From the NCBI RefSeq assembly GCF_003185915.1, contig NZ_QHLZ01000001.1, positions 62,001 to 126,000 of the forward strand: DNA of 64,000 nt, in the 5' to 3' direction. The notes beneath the pieces are model-generated. The model did no database searches and was not told the DNA's origin. It saw only the letters and a list, made by a program, of their open reading frames with translations. Both the position numbers and the translations under genes were made by a program. Below, piece by piece: positions 10,299 through 19,740 of this stretch. Position 1 is the stretch's first letter, and each line of letters starts with the position of its first letter. The stretch comes from Arthrobacter psychrochitiniphilus (GTDB lineage Bacteria > Actinomycetota > Actinomycetes > Actinomycetales > Micrococcaceae).

Positions 10299-12539
10299 TT
10301 ATTCAGCAGCACCTTCGGTAGCTGCTTCTTCAACGGCGTCCTCTTCGCCGGCAACAACCGGTGAGAGTGAGAGCTTGCCGCGGTCATCGATCTTGGTGAT
10401 TTCCACCTGAATCTTCTGGCCTACGGACACTACGTCATCTACGTTGTCCACGCGCTTGCCATCGGCCAGCTTGCGCAGTTCGGAGATGTGCAACAGACCA
10501 TCCTTGCCCGGTGTGAGCGATATGAACGCACCGAACGTGGTGGTCTTGACAACTGTGCCCAGGTAGCGCTCGCCAATCTCAGGAATCTGAGGGTTGGCAA
10601 TGGCGTTGATCGCTGAACGAGCGGCGTCCGCTGAGGGACCGTTCGTTGCACCGATGTATACCGTGCCGTCATCTTCAATGGAGATGTCAGCGCCGGTATC
10701 TTCCTGGATCTGGTTGATCATCTTGCCCTTGGGCCCAATGACCTCGCCGATCTTATCAACGGGGATCTTGACCGCGATGACGCGGGGCGCGAACTCGGAG
10801 AGCTCGTCCGGGACGTCAATGGCGCTGGTCAGAACGGACAGGATGTGCAGGCGTGCTTCGCGGGCCTGCTTCAGTGCGGCAGCCAAAACGGAGGCCGGGA
10901 TGCCGTCGAGCTTGGTGTCCAGCTGGATAGCCGTGACGAACTCTGCGGTACCGGCAACCTTGAAGTCCATGTCGCCGAAAGCATCTTCGGCGCCCAGGAT
11001 ATCGGTCAGGGCTGCGTAGCGGGTCTGGCCGTCAACCTGGTCAGAGACCAAGCCCATGGCGATACCTGCAACAGGTGCCTTCAACGGCACACCGGCGTTG
11101 AGCAGCGAGAGAGTCGATGCACAAACCGAGCCCATGGACGTTGAGCCGTTGGAGCTCAGCGCCTCGGAGACCTGGCGGATGGCGTAAGGGAACTCTTCGC
11201 GGGAAGGAAGAACCGGCATGAGAGCGCGCTCAGCCAGGGCACCGTGACCGATTTCGCGGCGCTTGGGCGAGCCCACGCGGCCGGTTTCACCGGTGGAGTA
11301 CGGCGGGAAGTTGTAGTTGTGCATGTAGCGCTTGCGCGTTACCGGGGACAACGAATCAATCTGCTGTTCCATCTTGAGCATGTTAAGCGTGGTGACACCC
11401 AGGATCTGGGTCTCGCCGCGTTCGAAGATGGCGGAACCGTGCACGCGGGGCAGAACTTCAACTTCAGCAGTGAGCTGGCGGATGTCCGTCAGGCCACGGC
11501 CGTCAATGCGGATCTGCTCGGTGAGGATGCGCTGGCGGATGACGTGCTTGGTGACCGCACGGAAAGCAGCTGAGAGTTCCTTCTCGCGGCCTTCGAAATC
11601 GCCAGCCAGGGCGGCCAGGGTGGCGTCCTTCAAAGCGTCGGAGGCGTTGTCGCGTTCCTGCTTGTCGGCAATGGAGAACACGGCGGCAAGCTTGGTGCCG
11701 GCAGCAGCCTCAACGGCGTTGTAGACGTCATCCTGGAAGTCCAGGAATACGGGGAATTCAACGGTGGGCTTGGCTGCGCGTGCGGCCAAATCTGCCTGTG
11801 CATCACACAATGCCTTGATGAACGGCTTGGCAGCTTCCAGACCCTGGGAAACAACCTCTTCGGTAGGAGCCTGGTGGCCCTGTTCCTTGATGAGCTTCCA
11901 GGAGTTGTCGGTAGCTTCTGCTTCCACCATCATGATGGCAACGTCATCACCGCTGACCTTGCCAGCCACAACCATGTTGAACACGGCGTTTTCCAGCTCG
12001 GAGTGCTTCGGGAAGGCAACCCACTGGGGGCCTTCACCGTCGTCGATCAAGGCAACGCGAACGCCACCGATGGGGCCGGAGAACGGCAGGCCGGAAAGCT
12101 GCGTTGACATGGAGGAGGCGTTGATAGCCACCACGTCGTAGAGCACGTCCGGGTTGATTGCCAGAACAGTCACAACAATCTGAACTTCGTTGCGCAGGCC
12201 CTTGACGAAGGCCGGGCGCAGCGGGCGGTCCATCAGACGGCAGGCCAGGATGGCTTCCGTTGAGGGGCGGCCTTCACGGCGGAAGAAGCTGCCCGGGATG
12301 CGCCCGGCAGCGTACATGCGCTCTTCCACATCAACTGTCAGCGGGAAGAAGTCAAAGCCTTCACGCGGGTGCTTGCCGGCCGTGGTGGCTGACAGCAGTA
12401 CGGTGTCTTCGTCAATGTAGACCATGGCAGCACCTGCTGCCTGCTGGGCAAGGCGTCCGGTTTCAAAGCGGATAACGCGCTTGCCGTAGCGGCCGTTGTC
12501 AATAACGGCTTCTGAATACTGAATCTCGGGACCCTCCAT
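10299..12539 (-). CDS. pnp: Polyribonucleotide nucleotidyltransferase (PNPase)
   Basis: Phosphorolytic 3'-5' exoribonuclease and RNA tailing enzyme. The 746-residue protein has two RNase PH domains with an intervening helical domain, a KH domain (GPKG loop, [14 protein letters not shown]) and a C-terminal S1 domain ([16 protein letters not shown]). The start ATG at 12537-12539 is fixed by a GGAGGTGAC ribosome binding site 6 bases upstream and by the family N-terminus; the frame is open for another 98 codons upstream, judged non-coding. It ends 3 bases before the M16 peptidase start. Confidence 0.97.
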   Translation of the reverse strand: MEGPEIQYSEAVIDNGRYGKRVIRFETGRLAQQAAGAAMVYIDEDTVLLSATTAGKHPREGFDFFPLTVDVEERMYAAGRIPGSFFRREGRPSTEAILACRLMDRPLRPAFVKGLRNEVQIVVTVLAINPDVLYDVVAINASSMSTQLSGLPFSGPIGGVRVALIDDGEGPQWVAFPKHSELENAVFNMVVAGKVSGDDVAIMMVEAEATDNSWKLIKEQGHQAPTEEVVSQGLEAAKPFIKALCDAQADLAARAAKPTVEFPVFLDFQDDVYNAVEAAAGTKLAAVFSIADKQERDNASDALKDATLAALAGDFEGREKELSAAFRAVTKHVIRQRILTEQIRIDGRGLTDIRQLTAEVEVLPRVHGSAIFERGETQILGVTTLNMLKMEQQIDSLSPVTRKRYMHNYNFPPYSTGETGRVGSPKRREIGHGALAERALMPVLPSREEFPYAIRQVSEALSSNGSTSMGSVCASTLSLLNAGVPLKAPVAGIAMGLVSDQVDGQTRYAALTDILGAEDAFGDMDFKVAGTAEFVTAIQLDTKLDGIPASVLAAALKQAREARLHILSVLTSAIDVPDELSEFAPRVIAVKIPVDKIGEVIGPKGKMINQIQEDTGADISIEDDGTVYIGATNGPSADAARSAINAIANPQIPEIGERYLGTVVKTTTFGAFISLTPGKDGLLHISELRKLADGKRVDNVDDVVSVGQKIQVEITKIDDRGKLSLSPVVAGEEDAVEEAATEGAAE

Positions 12540-12858
12540 GTGAGAGTCACCTCCATTTCCTGGGTAGATGAACCTAATGAACCCCTGCCAAGGAACTGTG
12601 CCGCGTTCTTCCCAGGACACCACCGGATACTGCTGTGGCTCTCTGTACAACACCCGGTCTTCGATCGAGGCCCACGGGCATGAAACGCTGAAGGTTTCTT
12701 CCCGGAGGCCACTACCGAGGACCGCGAATGCGTGAATGCGTCTCTTAAGTGCCTTGAAAATATAGGGGCTTCTAATGCTGCGGGCCGGTGCGCTAACGGC
12801 TGGCCCGTTTTTCACTGTGTGAGCGTTGCCCACGTTGTGAGCTGATCAAACACTGTGA
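12540..12858 (-). promoter_or_regulatory. Long pnp leader
   Basis: About 300 non-coding bases between the rpsO terminator and pnp. On the minus strand it contains a CGGGCC/GGCCCG hairpin (around 12780-12812), a TATATT hexamer near 12766 that could serve as a -10 box, and a strong ribosome binding site beside pnp. In other bacteria the rpsO-pnp interval is a target of RNase processing and PNPase autoregulation; that role is an inference here. Confidence 0.4.
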
Positions 12859-12913
12859 AAGGCGGCCTTCCCGCGCCGTTGACGCAAGCGTCTTGGCATG
12901 GGAGGGCCGCCTT
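12859..12913 (-). terminator. rpsO terminator
   Basis: Inverted repeat of 14 bases (12859-12872 and 12900-12913, one G-T pair) enclosing a smaller GACGC/GCGTC hairpin, followed on the minus strand by TTTCACAGTGTTTG. It lies 10 bases after the rpsO stop and separates rpsO from pnp. Confidence 0.75.
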
Positions 12914-12923
12914 GTATCGCAGA

Positions 12924-13193
12924 CTAGCGGCGCAGGCCGAGGCGCTCGATGAGCGTACGGTAGCGGGTGATGTCGGTGTCCTTGAGGTAACCGAGCAAGC
13001 GACGACGGCGACCAACCAGGAGCATCAGACCGCGGCGGGTGTGGTGATCGTGCTTGTGCATCTTCAGGTGCTCGGTCAGGTCGGTGATACGACGTGAGAG
13101 CATTGCAACCTGAACCTCAGGTGAACCAGTGTCGCCTTCGCTAGTTGCGAAAGCCTGCATGATTTCTTGCTTTACAGCGGCGTCTAATGCCAC
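12924..13193 (-). CDS. rpsO: 30S ribosomal protein uS15
   Basis: An 89-residue S15 that binds the central domain of 16S rRNA early in 30S assembly. The conserved [22 protein letters not shown] and [12 protein letters not shown] segments are all present. GTG start at 13191-13193 with AGGAG 6 bases upstream. It stands between ribF and pnp, the usual actinobacterial order. Confidence 0.97.
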   Translation of the reverse strand: MALDAAVKQEIMQAFATSEGDTGSPEVQVAMLSRRITDLTEHLKMHKHDHHTRRGLMLLVGRRRRLLGYLKDTDITRYRTLIERLGLRR

Positions 13194-13350
13194 AAGTAAC
13201 TCCTATAAATGTGCCGTGAACAAATACCTGCGTCCAACACAAATGCTGGGCCAAACACAGGAAATTCCAGCCACCACGGACTGCAGCCGGATTCCATCTT
13301 TCAGTTTAGTGCAGAAGAGGCACCAATGTCGAAGCAAGGTGATCAAACAC

Positions 13351-14292
13351 TCAGGCGAGGATGTCCCGTGCCTGGCTCACGTCTTGATGCATCTGCTCAA
13401 TGAGAGCCTCCGGACCGGTGTACGCCACCATCCCGCGCAGCCGCTGCACAAACTCAACCACCACATGCTGACCATAGAGATTGAAAGCCTCCACGGGCTC
13501 TTCAGGCCTGTCTATAACGTAGGCCTCAACCTGGCGGCTAACACCTATAAAGGTGGGGTTGGAGCCCACGGAGATGGCTGCCGGCCAGCGGTGCCCGGCG
13601 CCGTCGGTCATCCAGCCGGCATAAACACCGTCGGAGGGGATGATCCCGCACGCATCGGGTGAAAGGTTTGCGGTGGGGAATCCCAGTTCACGCCCGCGCG
13701 CGGCGCCATGAACCACTTCCCCGCTCATAGTGTGGGCGCGGCCAAGAACGCTCAAGGCTGTGCTGACATCGCCTTGCTGAAGTGCCTCCCGGACCCAAGT
13801 GGAGGACCAGCGCCGGTCATGGCCTTCCTCATTGACCACCACGACGTCGAACCCCAGGTCTGCGCCTAAACTCACCATGGTACTGAGGTCACCGGCGTTG
13901 CCCCGCCCAAAACGGACATCCTGGCCCACCACCACGGCGACAGCCCCGAGGGTTTCCACGAACACGCTGCGCACAAACTCTTCGGGGCTTTGGGCGGCAA
14001 ATTCGAGGTTGTAGGGCATCACCAGTACCCCGTCCAGGCCCAGAGCTTCCATGGCTCTGAGCTTGTCAGCCAGGCCCATGATCTGCTCTGGAGCCGATTC
14101 AGGGCGGTGGACCAGTGCCGGATGCGGGTCAAAGGTCAATGCCACCGCTGCGCCGTGACGGGAGGCAGCCTCGGCACGCACCTGGGCAAGGACTTCCTGG
14201 TGACCCTTGTGGAGCCCGTCAAAGTTGCCCAACGTGACCACGGTAGGGCCAAACGCCGGGGGAACTTCTGCCAGAGAATTCCAAATCTGCAC
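13351..14292 (-). CDS. ribF: Bifunctional riboflavin kinase / FAD synthetase
   Basis: Makes FMN from riboflavin and FAD from FMN. The 313-residue protein has the N-terminal nucleotidyltransferase domain with GNFDGLHKGH (22-31) and the WSSTWVREAL segment, and a C-terminal flavokinase domain with GRELGFPTANL and NPTF. GTG start preceded by GAGG. It lies downstream of the truB/membrane/GNAT run and upstream of rpsO. Confidence 0.96.
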   Translation of the reverse strand: MQIWNSLAEVPPAFGPTVVTLGNFDGLHKGHQEVLAQVRAEAASRHGAAVALTFDPHPALVHRPESAPEQIMGLADKLRAMEALGLDGVLVMPYNLEFAAQSPEEFVRSVFVETLGAVAVVVGQDVRFGRGNAGDLSTMVSLGADLGFDVVVVNEEGHDRRWSSTWVREALQQGDVSTALSVLGRAHTMSGEVVHGAARGRELGFPTANLSPDACGIIPSDGVYAGWMTDGAGHRWPAAISVGSNPTFIGVSRQVEAYVIDRPEEPVEAFNLYGQHVVVEFVQRLRGMVAYTGPEALIEQMHQDVSQARDILA

Positions 14293-14377
14293 TACATTTC
14301 CTCATCCACTTAGTTGCTCGCCCTGGTGGCTCATTCTCGGGCAATGTTCTTGGGCGTTTGCACAGCCCTGTCCAAGA

Positions 14378-15622
14378 TTACCTGTTGATTGCGTCCGGGC
14401 CGGTCCATGGCTCTTGCGGTGAACGCTCATCAGCTGCGGCCAGTGAGAGCACCCACCTATCCTTGGGGGTTCCGCGATCGCAGTAGTCCCCACGGATTTG
14501 CCCGTCAAAGTGGAAGCCGAGCTTCCAGGCAAGCTTCCGGCTGGCCCAGTTAGGGGCCAGCACATGCCAATGCAGATAAGCGAGGTTGAGTTGATCAAAG
14601 GCGTAGTCCAACAAGAGCGCAACGGCAGCCTGTGCGGCGCCAGTGCCGCGGGCATGCGGGCCAAAGTTAATGCCGACGGAGGCAACCCCCGGGACCTTGC
14701 ATTGTAAATCCACCACGCCTAACAGCGCATCGCTCACAGGGTCCACGGCGGCAAAGGTGAGAGTTTCCCCGCTCTGCCACCCCTCCGGGACCAGCGTATT
14801 GATGAAATGCTCGGCGTCCGCCATGGAATACTCCAGAGGCACGGTAGTCCAGCGGACAGCCTCGGCATCCCGGCAGTTTTCCACCAGTTGCGGCGCATCA
14901 GCCATGGTCAAGGGCCGCAACAATATGGTTCCGGCGCCAAGAATCGGCGCTGCAGCAACCCTGCCCAGCAGTTCAGGCAGCTCGGGCAACTCGGGCTCAA
15001 GCGTGGCGGGTTCCTCAGGAGCAGGCGCAGCATCGTTTTGGAATTGTTCGCGGCCTTGGTAGAACAGCTCGCCATCGGCCACCCTCCCGGCGAGACGCCC
15101 GTACCCGGGAATGCGGGCGGCGTGAACAAAGCCGGTGCGCCGGGCTAGTTCACTACTGGCCTCGTTCCCAGAGGTGGTGCGCCAGTGCAGAATTTCCAGA
15201 CCCAAATTTCCAAAGGCAAAGCCACACAGTAGCGTGATGGCCCGGGGTGCACAGCCGGTACCACGTCCACTGGGGAGCATTTTGATGCCCACACTGGCTG
15301 ATCCGCCTCCGGCGGTTGAGAAAACTTCTTGCAGGCTGAGGGTACCCACGAGAGTGTCAACGCCGTCGAGTTTCTCCGTGATAGCAAAGCGCAGATAGTG
15401 CCCTGTTTCCCACCCGGAATCAATGGATCCGGTGATCATCAAGGCAGCTTGGCGCACACTCATATCAGCCTGCGAACCCGTCCATGTGACGTTCAGGGGG
15501 TCCCGGTTGAGCGCTGCGAAGGCCACGGCATCATCCACTCTCAGACGACGCAGCGTGGTCCTCCCATCACCCAGGACAGGATTGACTGGCAGGACAGGAT
15601 GGGTGGGCGCCGGTTCGCTCAC
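14378..15622 (-). CDS. Tandem-GNAT acetyltransferase (RimJ/RimL-like)
   Basis: A 414-residue protein made of two RimJ/RimL-type GNAT domains, roughly residues 20-185 and 235-400, joined by an acidic/Pro linker. Each domain shows the acetyl-CoA-binding strand and loop (MLPSGRGTGCAPRAI in the first, FGPHARGTGAAQAAV in the second) and the asparagine-containing helix (GNEASSELARRTGF; PNWASRKLAWKLGF). The target is unknown; single-domain relatives acetylate ribosomal proteins or small molecules. The start overlaps the end of the next upstream gene by 4 bases. Confidence 0.85.
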   Translation of the reverse strand: MSEPAPTHPVLPVNPVLGDGRTTLRRLRVDDAVAFAALNRDPLNVTWTGSQADMSVRQAALMITGSIDSGWETGHYLRFAITEKLDGVDTLVGTLSLQEVFSTAGGGSASVGIKMLPSGRGTGCAPRAITLLCGFAFGNLGLEILHWRTTSGNEASSELARRTGFVHAARIPGYGRLAGRVADGELFYQGREQFQNDAAPAPEEPATLEPELPELPELLGRVAAAPILGAGTILLRPLTMADAPQLVENCRDAEAVRWTTVPLEYSMADAEHFINTLVPEGWQSGETLTFAAVDPVSDALLGVVDLQCKVPGVASVGINFGPHARGTGAAQAAVALLLDYAFDQLNLAYLHWHVLAPNWASRKLAWKLGFHFDGQIRGDYCDRGTPKDRWVLSLAAADERSPQEPWTGPDAINR

Positions 15623-16062
15623 TTCTCGTCGCGGTGGCGGTACAGCCAGATCAGTCCAATGATCGGCAGCAGGAGCGGAATGTACCCATAACCCTTACCG
15701 AACATGCTCCACACGGTAGCGTGCGGGAACGCGGCCGGATCAAACACGCTCAGCGCACCCACCACCAGTACGCCCACAAGTTCCACGCAGATGGCCGCAC
15801 TGGCCACCTTGGCCCAACCAGCACCGGGCTTGGCCAAGGCCACCGTGGCCACAATGTACACCACGGCGGCAAAGGCGGAGAGTAGGTAGGCCACGGGCGC
15901 ATCAGCAAACGCGGTGGCAATCTGGAACCCGGCACGGGCCGTGGCGGAGATGGCGAACACTGCGTAAACAGTGATGAGTAGCCGCCCAGCCCCCGAGGTG
16001 CGTCCGTGCGGGGTGCTGTCGGTGGAGGAGTCGCCGGTATTCGCTGTGTTGCTGGTTTTCAT
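15619..16062 (-). CDS. Four-helix membrane protein of unknown function
   Basis: A 147-residue protein with a Ser/Thr-rich N-terminus (about 25 residues) and four predicted transmembrane helices; it ends in a charged RHRDEK tail. The start ATG (16060-16062) overlaps the TGA of the upstream gene as ATGA, and its stop overlaps the GNAT start, so it is embedded in a tightly coupled operon. Longer readings of the frame only cover the upstream gene in another frame. I do not recognise a named family; related membrane proteins are common beside truB in this group. Confidence 0.75.
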   Translation of the reverse strand: MKTSNTANTGDSSTDSTPHGRTSGAGRLLITVYAVFAISATARAGFQIATAFADAPVAYLLSAFAAVVYIVATVALAKPGAGWAKVASAAICVELVGVLVVGALSVFDPAAFPHATVWSMFGKGYGYIPLLLPIIGLIWLYRHRDEK

Positions 16063-16463
16063 AATCCAATTCCTGGTTGCAATGCTGAGACGGGCGTTGC
16101 CATGCCGTACCAAATTTGTGCCATGCGGGCCAGCATGACAACCACTGTGATGCCCACGGCGCTCATAACGTAGTTGGACCAATGGGTGCGTTCCATCATG
16201 GCCCAATAGAAACCGGCCACCGGAAGCATGGCCGCGGTAAACATATAGCCCCAGAATTCCCACGCCTCACCGGCCAGTGATTCGGCGCCGAGGAGGCGCA
16301 CACCTGAGGCAATGGCATAGACCACAATGAAAAGTTCCACGGCGGCTAAAGACAGCAGAGTGACATCGTTGGGCTTTTTCTTCATAATCGCCGCAACAAG
16401 GCAGACAACAGTTGAAGCTATTCCCACCACCATGCCGGCAATGATCCAGCCATCAAGGGTCAT
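16059..16463 (-). CDS. Four-helix membrane protein of unknown function
   Basis: A 134-residue, highly hydrophobic protein with four predicted transmembrane segments and a short KKKP loop after the first. It overlaps truB by 4 bases and the following membrane protein gene by 4 bases. The pair of small membrane proteins may form one complex, but no motif reveals the activity. Confidence 0.75.
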   Translation of the reverse strand: MTLDGWIIAGMVVGIASTVVCLVAAIMKKKPNDVTLLSLAAVELFIVVYAIASGVRLLGAESLAGEAWEFWGYMFTAAMLPVAGFYWAMMERTHWSNYVMSAVGITVVVMLARMAQIWYGMATPVSALQPGIGL

Positions 16464-17437
16464 TTGCCCGGCTCCGGGTCCGTCGCTGCCGCTGGGGCAG
16501 GTGCTGGCGGGTCTGGTGGGAAGACCAGAACAGGCTTGGCGTATTTACCGGCGTCGGATAATAAAGCCACCAAGGTTCCGTCAGGGGCGAAGGCGGCTGC
16601 CGGTGCGGCCACGGTGTGGTTTCCGTGGGAGCTGGCGAGGATGCGCCGGCCAAAGGATAATTCAATGGCTTCTTCAGCAGTGAGTTCACGGACGGCCATG
16701 AGGGCCCGGGCGGCGTCGGCAATGTCCAGGATCTGCAGATCCTCTGCCAACTCTTCTAGCGTACGTGCCTGCTCCAAGCTGTACGGCCCCACGGCGCTGC
16801 GTCGAAGCGCTGTTAAGTGGCCGCCCACTCCCAGCCCATTGCCCAGATCCCGGGCCAGCGCCCTGATGTAGGTTCCTGAGGAACAGCTAACGGTAACATC
16901 CACGTCAACCCAGCTGACGCTGCGCGGCTCGTGCGTAATGTCCAGGCCGGGCGCATCTGTGGTGCCGCGGCGGATGTCCAGGATTCTAAATTCGTGGATG
17001 GTGACAGGGCGGGCAGCCAGCTTGACGTCTTCGCCAGCGCGTACCCGGGCGTAGGCACGCTCTCCATTGACCTTGATGGCACTGACGCTACTGGGAACCT
17101 GTTCAATGGGCCCTCGCAACGCCGCAATGCCCGCCTCGATTGCTTGCTCTGTGACGTCTTGGGCGGAGGTGGTGTGAGTAACCTCACCTTCGGCATCGTC
17201 GGTCACGGTGGCAACGCCCAGGCGGATGGTGGCCTCATAGGTTTTGGAGGTCCCAACAATGTACGTCAGCAAGCGGGTGGCCTTATTGACGCCAACCACC
17301 AAAACTCCCGTAGCCATAGGGTCTAAGGTGCCCGCATGCCCGACTTTCCGGGTCCCTGCGAGCCTTCGCATCCGGCCAACCACATCGTGGCTGGTCCATC
17401 CCTGCGGTTTGTCTACAATTACCAGTCCAGAAAGCAC
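16460..17437 (-). CDS. truB: tRNA pseudouridine(55) synthase TruB
   Basis: Makes the T-loop pseudouridine 55 in elongator tRNAs. The 325-residue protein begins with GLVIVDKPQGWTSHDVV and has the catalytic Asp D39 in GTLDPMATG; the YEATIRLG and CSSGTYIRALARDLG segments follow. The C-terminus carries a Pro/Ala-rich tail. GTG start with a TATACT hexamer 7 bases upstream and no ribosome binding site. First gene of a chain of 4-base overlaps running to the GNAT gene. Confidence 0.95.
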   Translation of the reverse strand: MLSGLVIVDKPQGWTSHDVVGRMRRLAGTRKVGHAGTLDPMATGVLVVGVNKATRLLTYIVGTSKTYEATIRLGVATVTDDAEGEVTHTTSAQDVTEQAIEAGIAALRGPIEQVPSSVSAIKVNGERAYARVRAGEDVKLAARPVTIHEFRILDIRRGTTDAPGLDITHEPRSVSWVDVDVTVSCSSGTYIRALARDLGNGLGVGGHLTALRRSAVGPYSLEQARTLEELAEDLQILDIADAARALMAVRELTAEEAIELSFGRRILASSHGNHTVAAPAAAFAPDGTLVALLSDAGKYAKPVLVFPPDPPAPAPAAATDPEPGK

Positions 17438-17444
17438 GCTTTGA

Positions 17445-17450
17445 AGTATA
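17445..17450 (-). promoter_or_regulatory. -10 hexamer of truB
   Basis: TATACT, close to the sigma-70 consensus, 7 bases before the truB GTG on the minus strand; implies a leaderless truB message. Confidence 0.5.
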
Positions 17451-17570
17451 TCGGTTCTACTCCCCCATGGTGAGTTGTCCCCATCGCGCGTGCCATGTCA
17501 CAGTGGCTAGGCTCGTTCTATTACTAAAGATGCGTTACTAAAGATGCGTAAACCCTTCAGACGGAGAATC

Positions 17571-18344
17571 ATGGCCAAGCAAATGTCCAGCATGTACAAA
17601 CGTTCAATAACAACCTTGGGTTTGGGCGCTGCTTTGATGATGGGCATGACCGGTTGCATGGGAGGGACCAAGGACGTTCCCACACCGATCCCCATGCAGA
17701 AAAGTGCCACCGCACAGTCCACGGAGAGCGCAGCGGATGGTTCAGACTCAGATCGGGGCAGTTCGGAAGTGGAGCCATCAGCCACCAAGGAAGCCTCCGC
17801 TCCGGCGGCTGCTAACGGCAAGCTGACTCCTGCCGGGACCAATTTGAAGATTGGTGACGTGGCAAAGACGCACAGCAACAGCGGTGAACAGGGTACTGAT
17901 AAGTACAAGGAAGCGACCTTCGACACCACTGTCACCAAGATTGTTGCTGGCGACCCGGCGGATCTGGCCAAGCTAGAAGATTCAGCCAAGTTTGCCGGTC
18001 AAACTCCGTACTACGTGTTCTACGAGTCAACGCTGACATCACTTTCCAAGCCGACCGCGGGCATGTCCGACGCTTACTTGGACGGTCACCTCAAGGATGG
18101 TTCCAAAGCCCAGAAACTAATCGTTTTCGGCACGTTGGGCAATTGCAAGTCCGGTTCCTTCAAGACAGAGGGCGACGGCGATGCTTTCAGCTATGTTGTG
18201 GGGTCCACCAAAACCAGCTGCAGTGTCTTTTTGGCTCCCGGTGGCGACGCTGTAACGGCAGCCAGCTACTCTGACTCTTCCTTCAACTATGAGAACTACT
18301 CGGACAACCCGTACCGCGACAAGCCCGTCATCTGGGGCAAATAG
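17571..18344 (+). CDS. Putative lipoprotein
   Basis: Secreted lipoprotein of 257 residues. After a basic N-terminus and hydrophobic segment a lipobox-like GMTGC gives the probable lipidated Cys; then comes a Ser/Ala/Glu-rich linker and a globular domain with two Cys pairs (GNCKSG, SCSVF). The ATG at 17571 is chosen over 17544 because GGAG lies 5 bases upstream and the resulting signal peptide is well proportioned. A TAGGCT hexamer at about 17507 could be the promoter. Function unknown. Confidence 0.75.
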   Translation: MAKQMSSMYKRSITTLGLGAALMMGMTGCMGGTKDVPTPIPMQKSATAQSTESAADGSDSDRGSSEVEPSATKEASAPAAANGKLTPAGTNLKIGDVAKTHSNSGEQGTDKYKEATFDTTVTKIVAGDPADLAKLEDSAKFAGQTPYYVFYESTLTSLSKPTAGMSDAYLDGHLKDGSKAQKLIVFGTLGNCKSGSFKTEGDGDAFSYVVGSTKTSCSVFLAPGGDAVTAASYSDSSFNYENYSDNPYRDKPVIWGK

Positions 18345-18356
18345 CAACTAGTTTCA

Positions 18357-18397
18357 AACAGCGGGTACCTCCCTGGCGGGGGTGCCCGCTGTTGTTT
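18357..18397 (+). terminator. Rho-independent terminator
   Basis: A 13-base stem (18357-18369 with 18381-18393, one mismatch) followed by GTTT, 12 bases after the lipoprotein stop. Confidence 0.85.
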
Positions 18398-18673
18398 AAC
18401 GCTTGTGAGGATTTGTACTAGCCTCTTTTAGTTCCTGCCCATGCCAGAGCACAGGGCTTAGGATTGCCTAACTCAGGCGCGGTCCCCAGTGATCCCCTGA
18501 GCTACGCCAAATGATGGTTCTGGGGGCAAGATCCTATTCACCCGAGAAGGCAGGCATGTTGGAACCCGCTGACTTTCACGCTCACTGCTTTCCTAGGGAA
18601 ACCAACTTTTGCGATTATTCCCCGTCCTTCAGCACAGGAGATTTGTCAGGGAAAAAATATGAGGTGAAGAATT
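18398..18673. other. Gap with no recognisable gene
   Basis: About 275 bases. One perfect short inverted repeat, TTAGG-N4-CCTAA, is at 18458-18471; I see no credible coding frame, RNA gene or mobile element. Confidence 0.5.
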
Positions 18674-19076
18674 GTGGCCATCATAGCCGCATGCGTCTTT
18701 GCCCTGACCGTGACCGGTGGGCCTGCTCTGGCTCCTCACGGCCACCATCAACCCTCACCCGTTCGGAAGGTTGCCTCCCAAGGGTGCGGGAACAGTGTCC
18801 AGCTTGCCGACTTGAGCTTCTTTGAAGTCAGCCACAACCCTGACGGGAAAACCGTTTACGGTGTGCGGGATGCCAGGGCCGCTTGCCTGGCGCAGACACC
18901 CTATCTGGAGCAGTTGGGTGAGGCGTACTCCCGGCCGAAGCCATCACCATTGACGCCAGCGTGATTGCCGTGGACAGCATCAACACTGCGTACGTATCCC
19001 AAGTGATGGGAAACGGTGTCAGCGTCATCAGAAACGAAAAAGCTCACTACCATCATCCCCGCCATGATGGCCTGCG
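18674..19076 (+). pseudogene. Frameshifted gene for a small exported protein
   Basis: A GTG at 18674 with AGGTGA 7 bases upstream starts a signal-peptide-like segment (MAIIAACVFALTVTGGPALA) followed by about 70 residues of plausible secreted protein with Cys at two places. The frame then degenerates (YSRPKPSPLTPA, stop at 18962-18964), while a second frame beginning about 18935 reads on sensibly (AEAITIDASVIAVDSINTAY, further to MGNGVSVI). The switch suggests a one- or two-base indel between 18920 and 18945. The end of the second frame (near 19076) looks random. Function unknown; could also be a short intact gene ending at 18964. Confidence 0.45.
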
Positions 19077-19122
19077 CTAATTTCTTCTACACAAATTCCT
19101 CACGTCCGCCACTTAACGCAGT

Positions 19123-19166
19123 ACGACGGCGGCCGGTCCCCTCAAAAGGTGACCGGCCGCCGTCGT
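19123..19166 (-). terminator. Long GC-rich terminator hairpin after rbfA
   Basis: A perfect 16-base stem (19123-19138 with 19151-19166), 35 bases after the rbfA stop. No marked T-run follows on either strand, but the hairpin is very stable. Confidence 0.65.
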
Positions 19167-19201
19167 GCTTGAATCAAAGGATCCAACTAAGGAGAACGGG
19201 A

Positions 19202-19636
19202 CTAGGCGTCTTCGTCTTCCTCAGGCTTCTTGTACGGATCCGCTTCACCAGCGAACTGCGCATTAGCGGAGATTTGCGCCAACGCAGCATCACGCTCTTT
19301 GGCTACCCGAAGAAGGGCTTCCAAGTTGGAGGCGTTCTCCGGGATCTTATCGGCAATGAATTCGAGGGTGGGTGTCAGGCGCACCGTGATGTTCTTACCA
19401 ACTTCGGCACGCAGCACGCCCTTGGCACGCTCCAAACCAATTTTGGCCTCGGAACTGGCAGTCTCGTCACCAAAAACCGTGTAGTAAATGGTTGCGTGCT
19501 GCAGGTCGTTGGTGACGCGTGCATCGGTGACAGTGATGCCCTCGACGCGCGGATCCTTGACCTTGGAGCGAAGGCCCTCGGCCACCACAACCTTGATACG
19601 CTGCGCCAGCTTGGACGCGCGGGCTGAATCAGCCAT
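19202..19636 (-). CDS. rbfA: 30S ribosome-binding factor RbfA
   Basis: Late 30S maturation factor that binds near 16S helix 1. The 144-residue protein has the KH-like fold pattern (RIKVVVAEGL, VTDARVTNDLQHATIYYTVFG, RLTPTLEFIAD) and an acidic C-terminal tail (PEEDEDA). The start ATG (19634-19636) is set by AAGGAGAG upstream; the open frame continues further but would cross the infB terminator. Although placed after infB as usual, it is separated from it by a terminator. Confidence 0.94.
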   Translation of the reverse strand: MADSARASKLAQRIKVVVAEGLRSKVKDPRVEGITVTDARVTNDLQHATIYYTVFGDETASSEAKIGLERAKGVLRAEVGKNITVRLTPTLEFIADKIPENASNLEALLRVAKERDAALAQISANAQFAGEADPYKKPEEDEDA

Positions 19637-19696
19637 GATGCTCTCCTTCATGATGGAAAAACTGTCGACGGTCACTGACCATCGTAGGGAATACAA

Positions 19697-19732
19697 AACC
19701 GGCTGGGCGCCCTCAGGGACGCCCAGCCGGTT
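19697..19732 (-). terminator. infB terminator, between infB and rbfA
   Basis: A 13-base perfect stem (19697-19709 with 19720-19732) followed on the minus strand by TTTTGT, starting 8 bases after the infB stop. A classical rho-independent terminator. Confidence 0.88.
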
Positions 19733-19740
19733 ATGCAACG

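Noticed and set aside
12540..12833. N-terminal extension of pnp by 98 residues
   Set aside because: No family similarity, and an excellent ribosome binding site marks the later ATG.
18458..18471. TTAGG-N4-CCTAA as a DtxR/IdeR iron box
   Set aside because: The half-sites are right but the spacer is 4 bases where the known box has 9, and no iron gene is next to it.
18511..18825. A 104-residue plus-strand frame
   Set aside because: It overlaps the signal-peptide-bearing frame at 18674 and shows Cys/Arg-rich shadow composition with no ribosome binding site.
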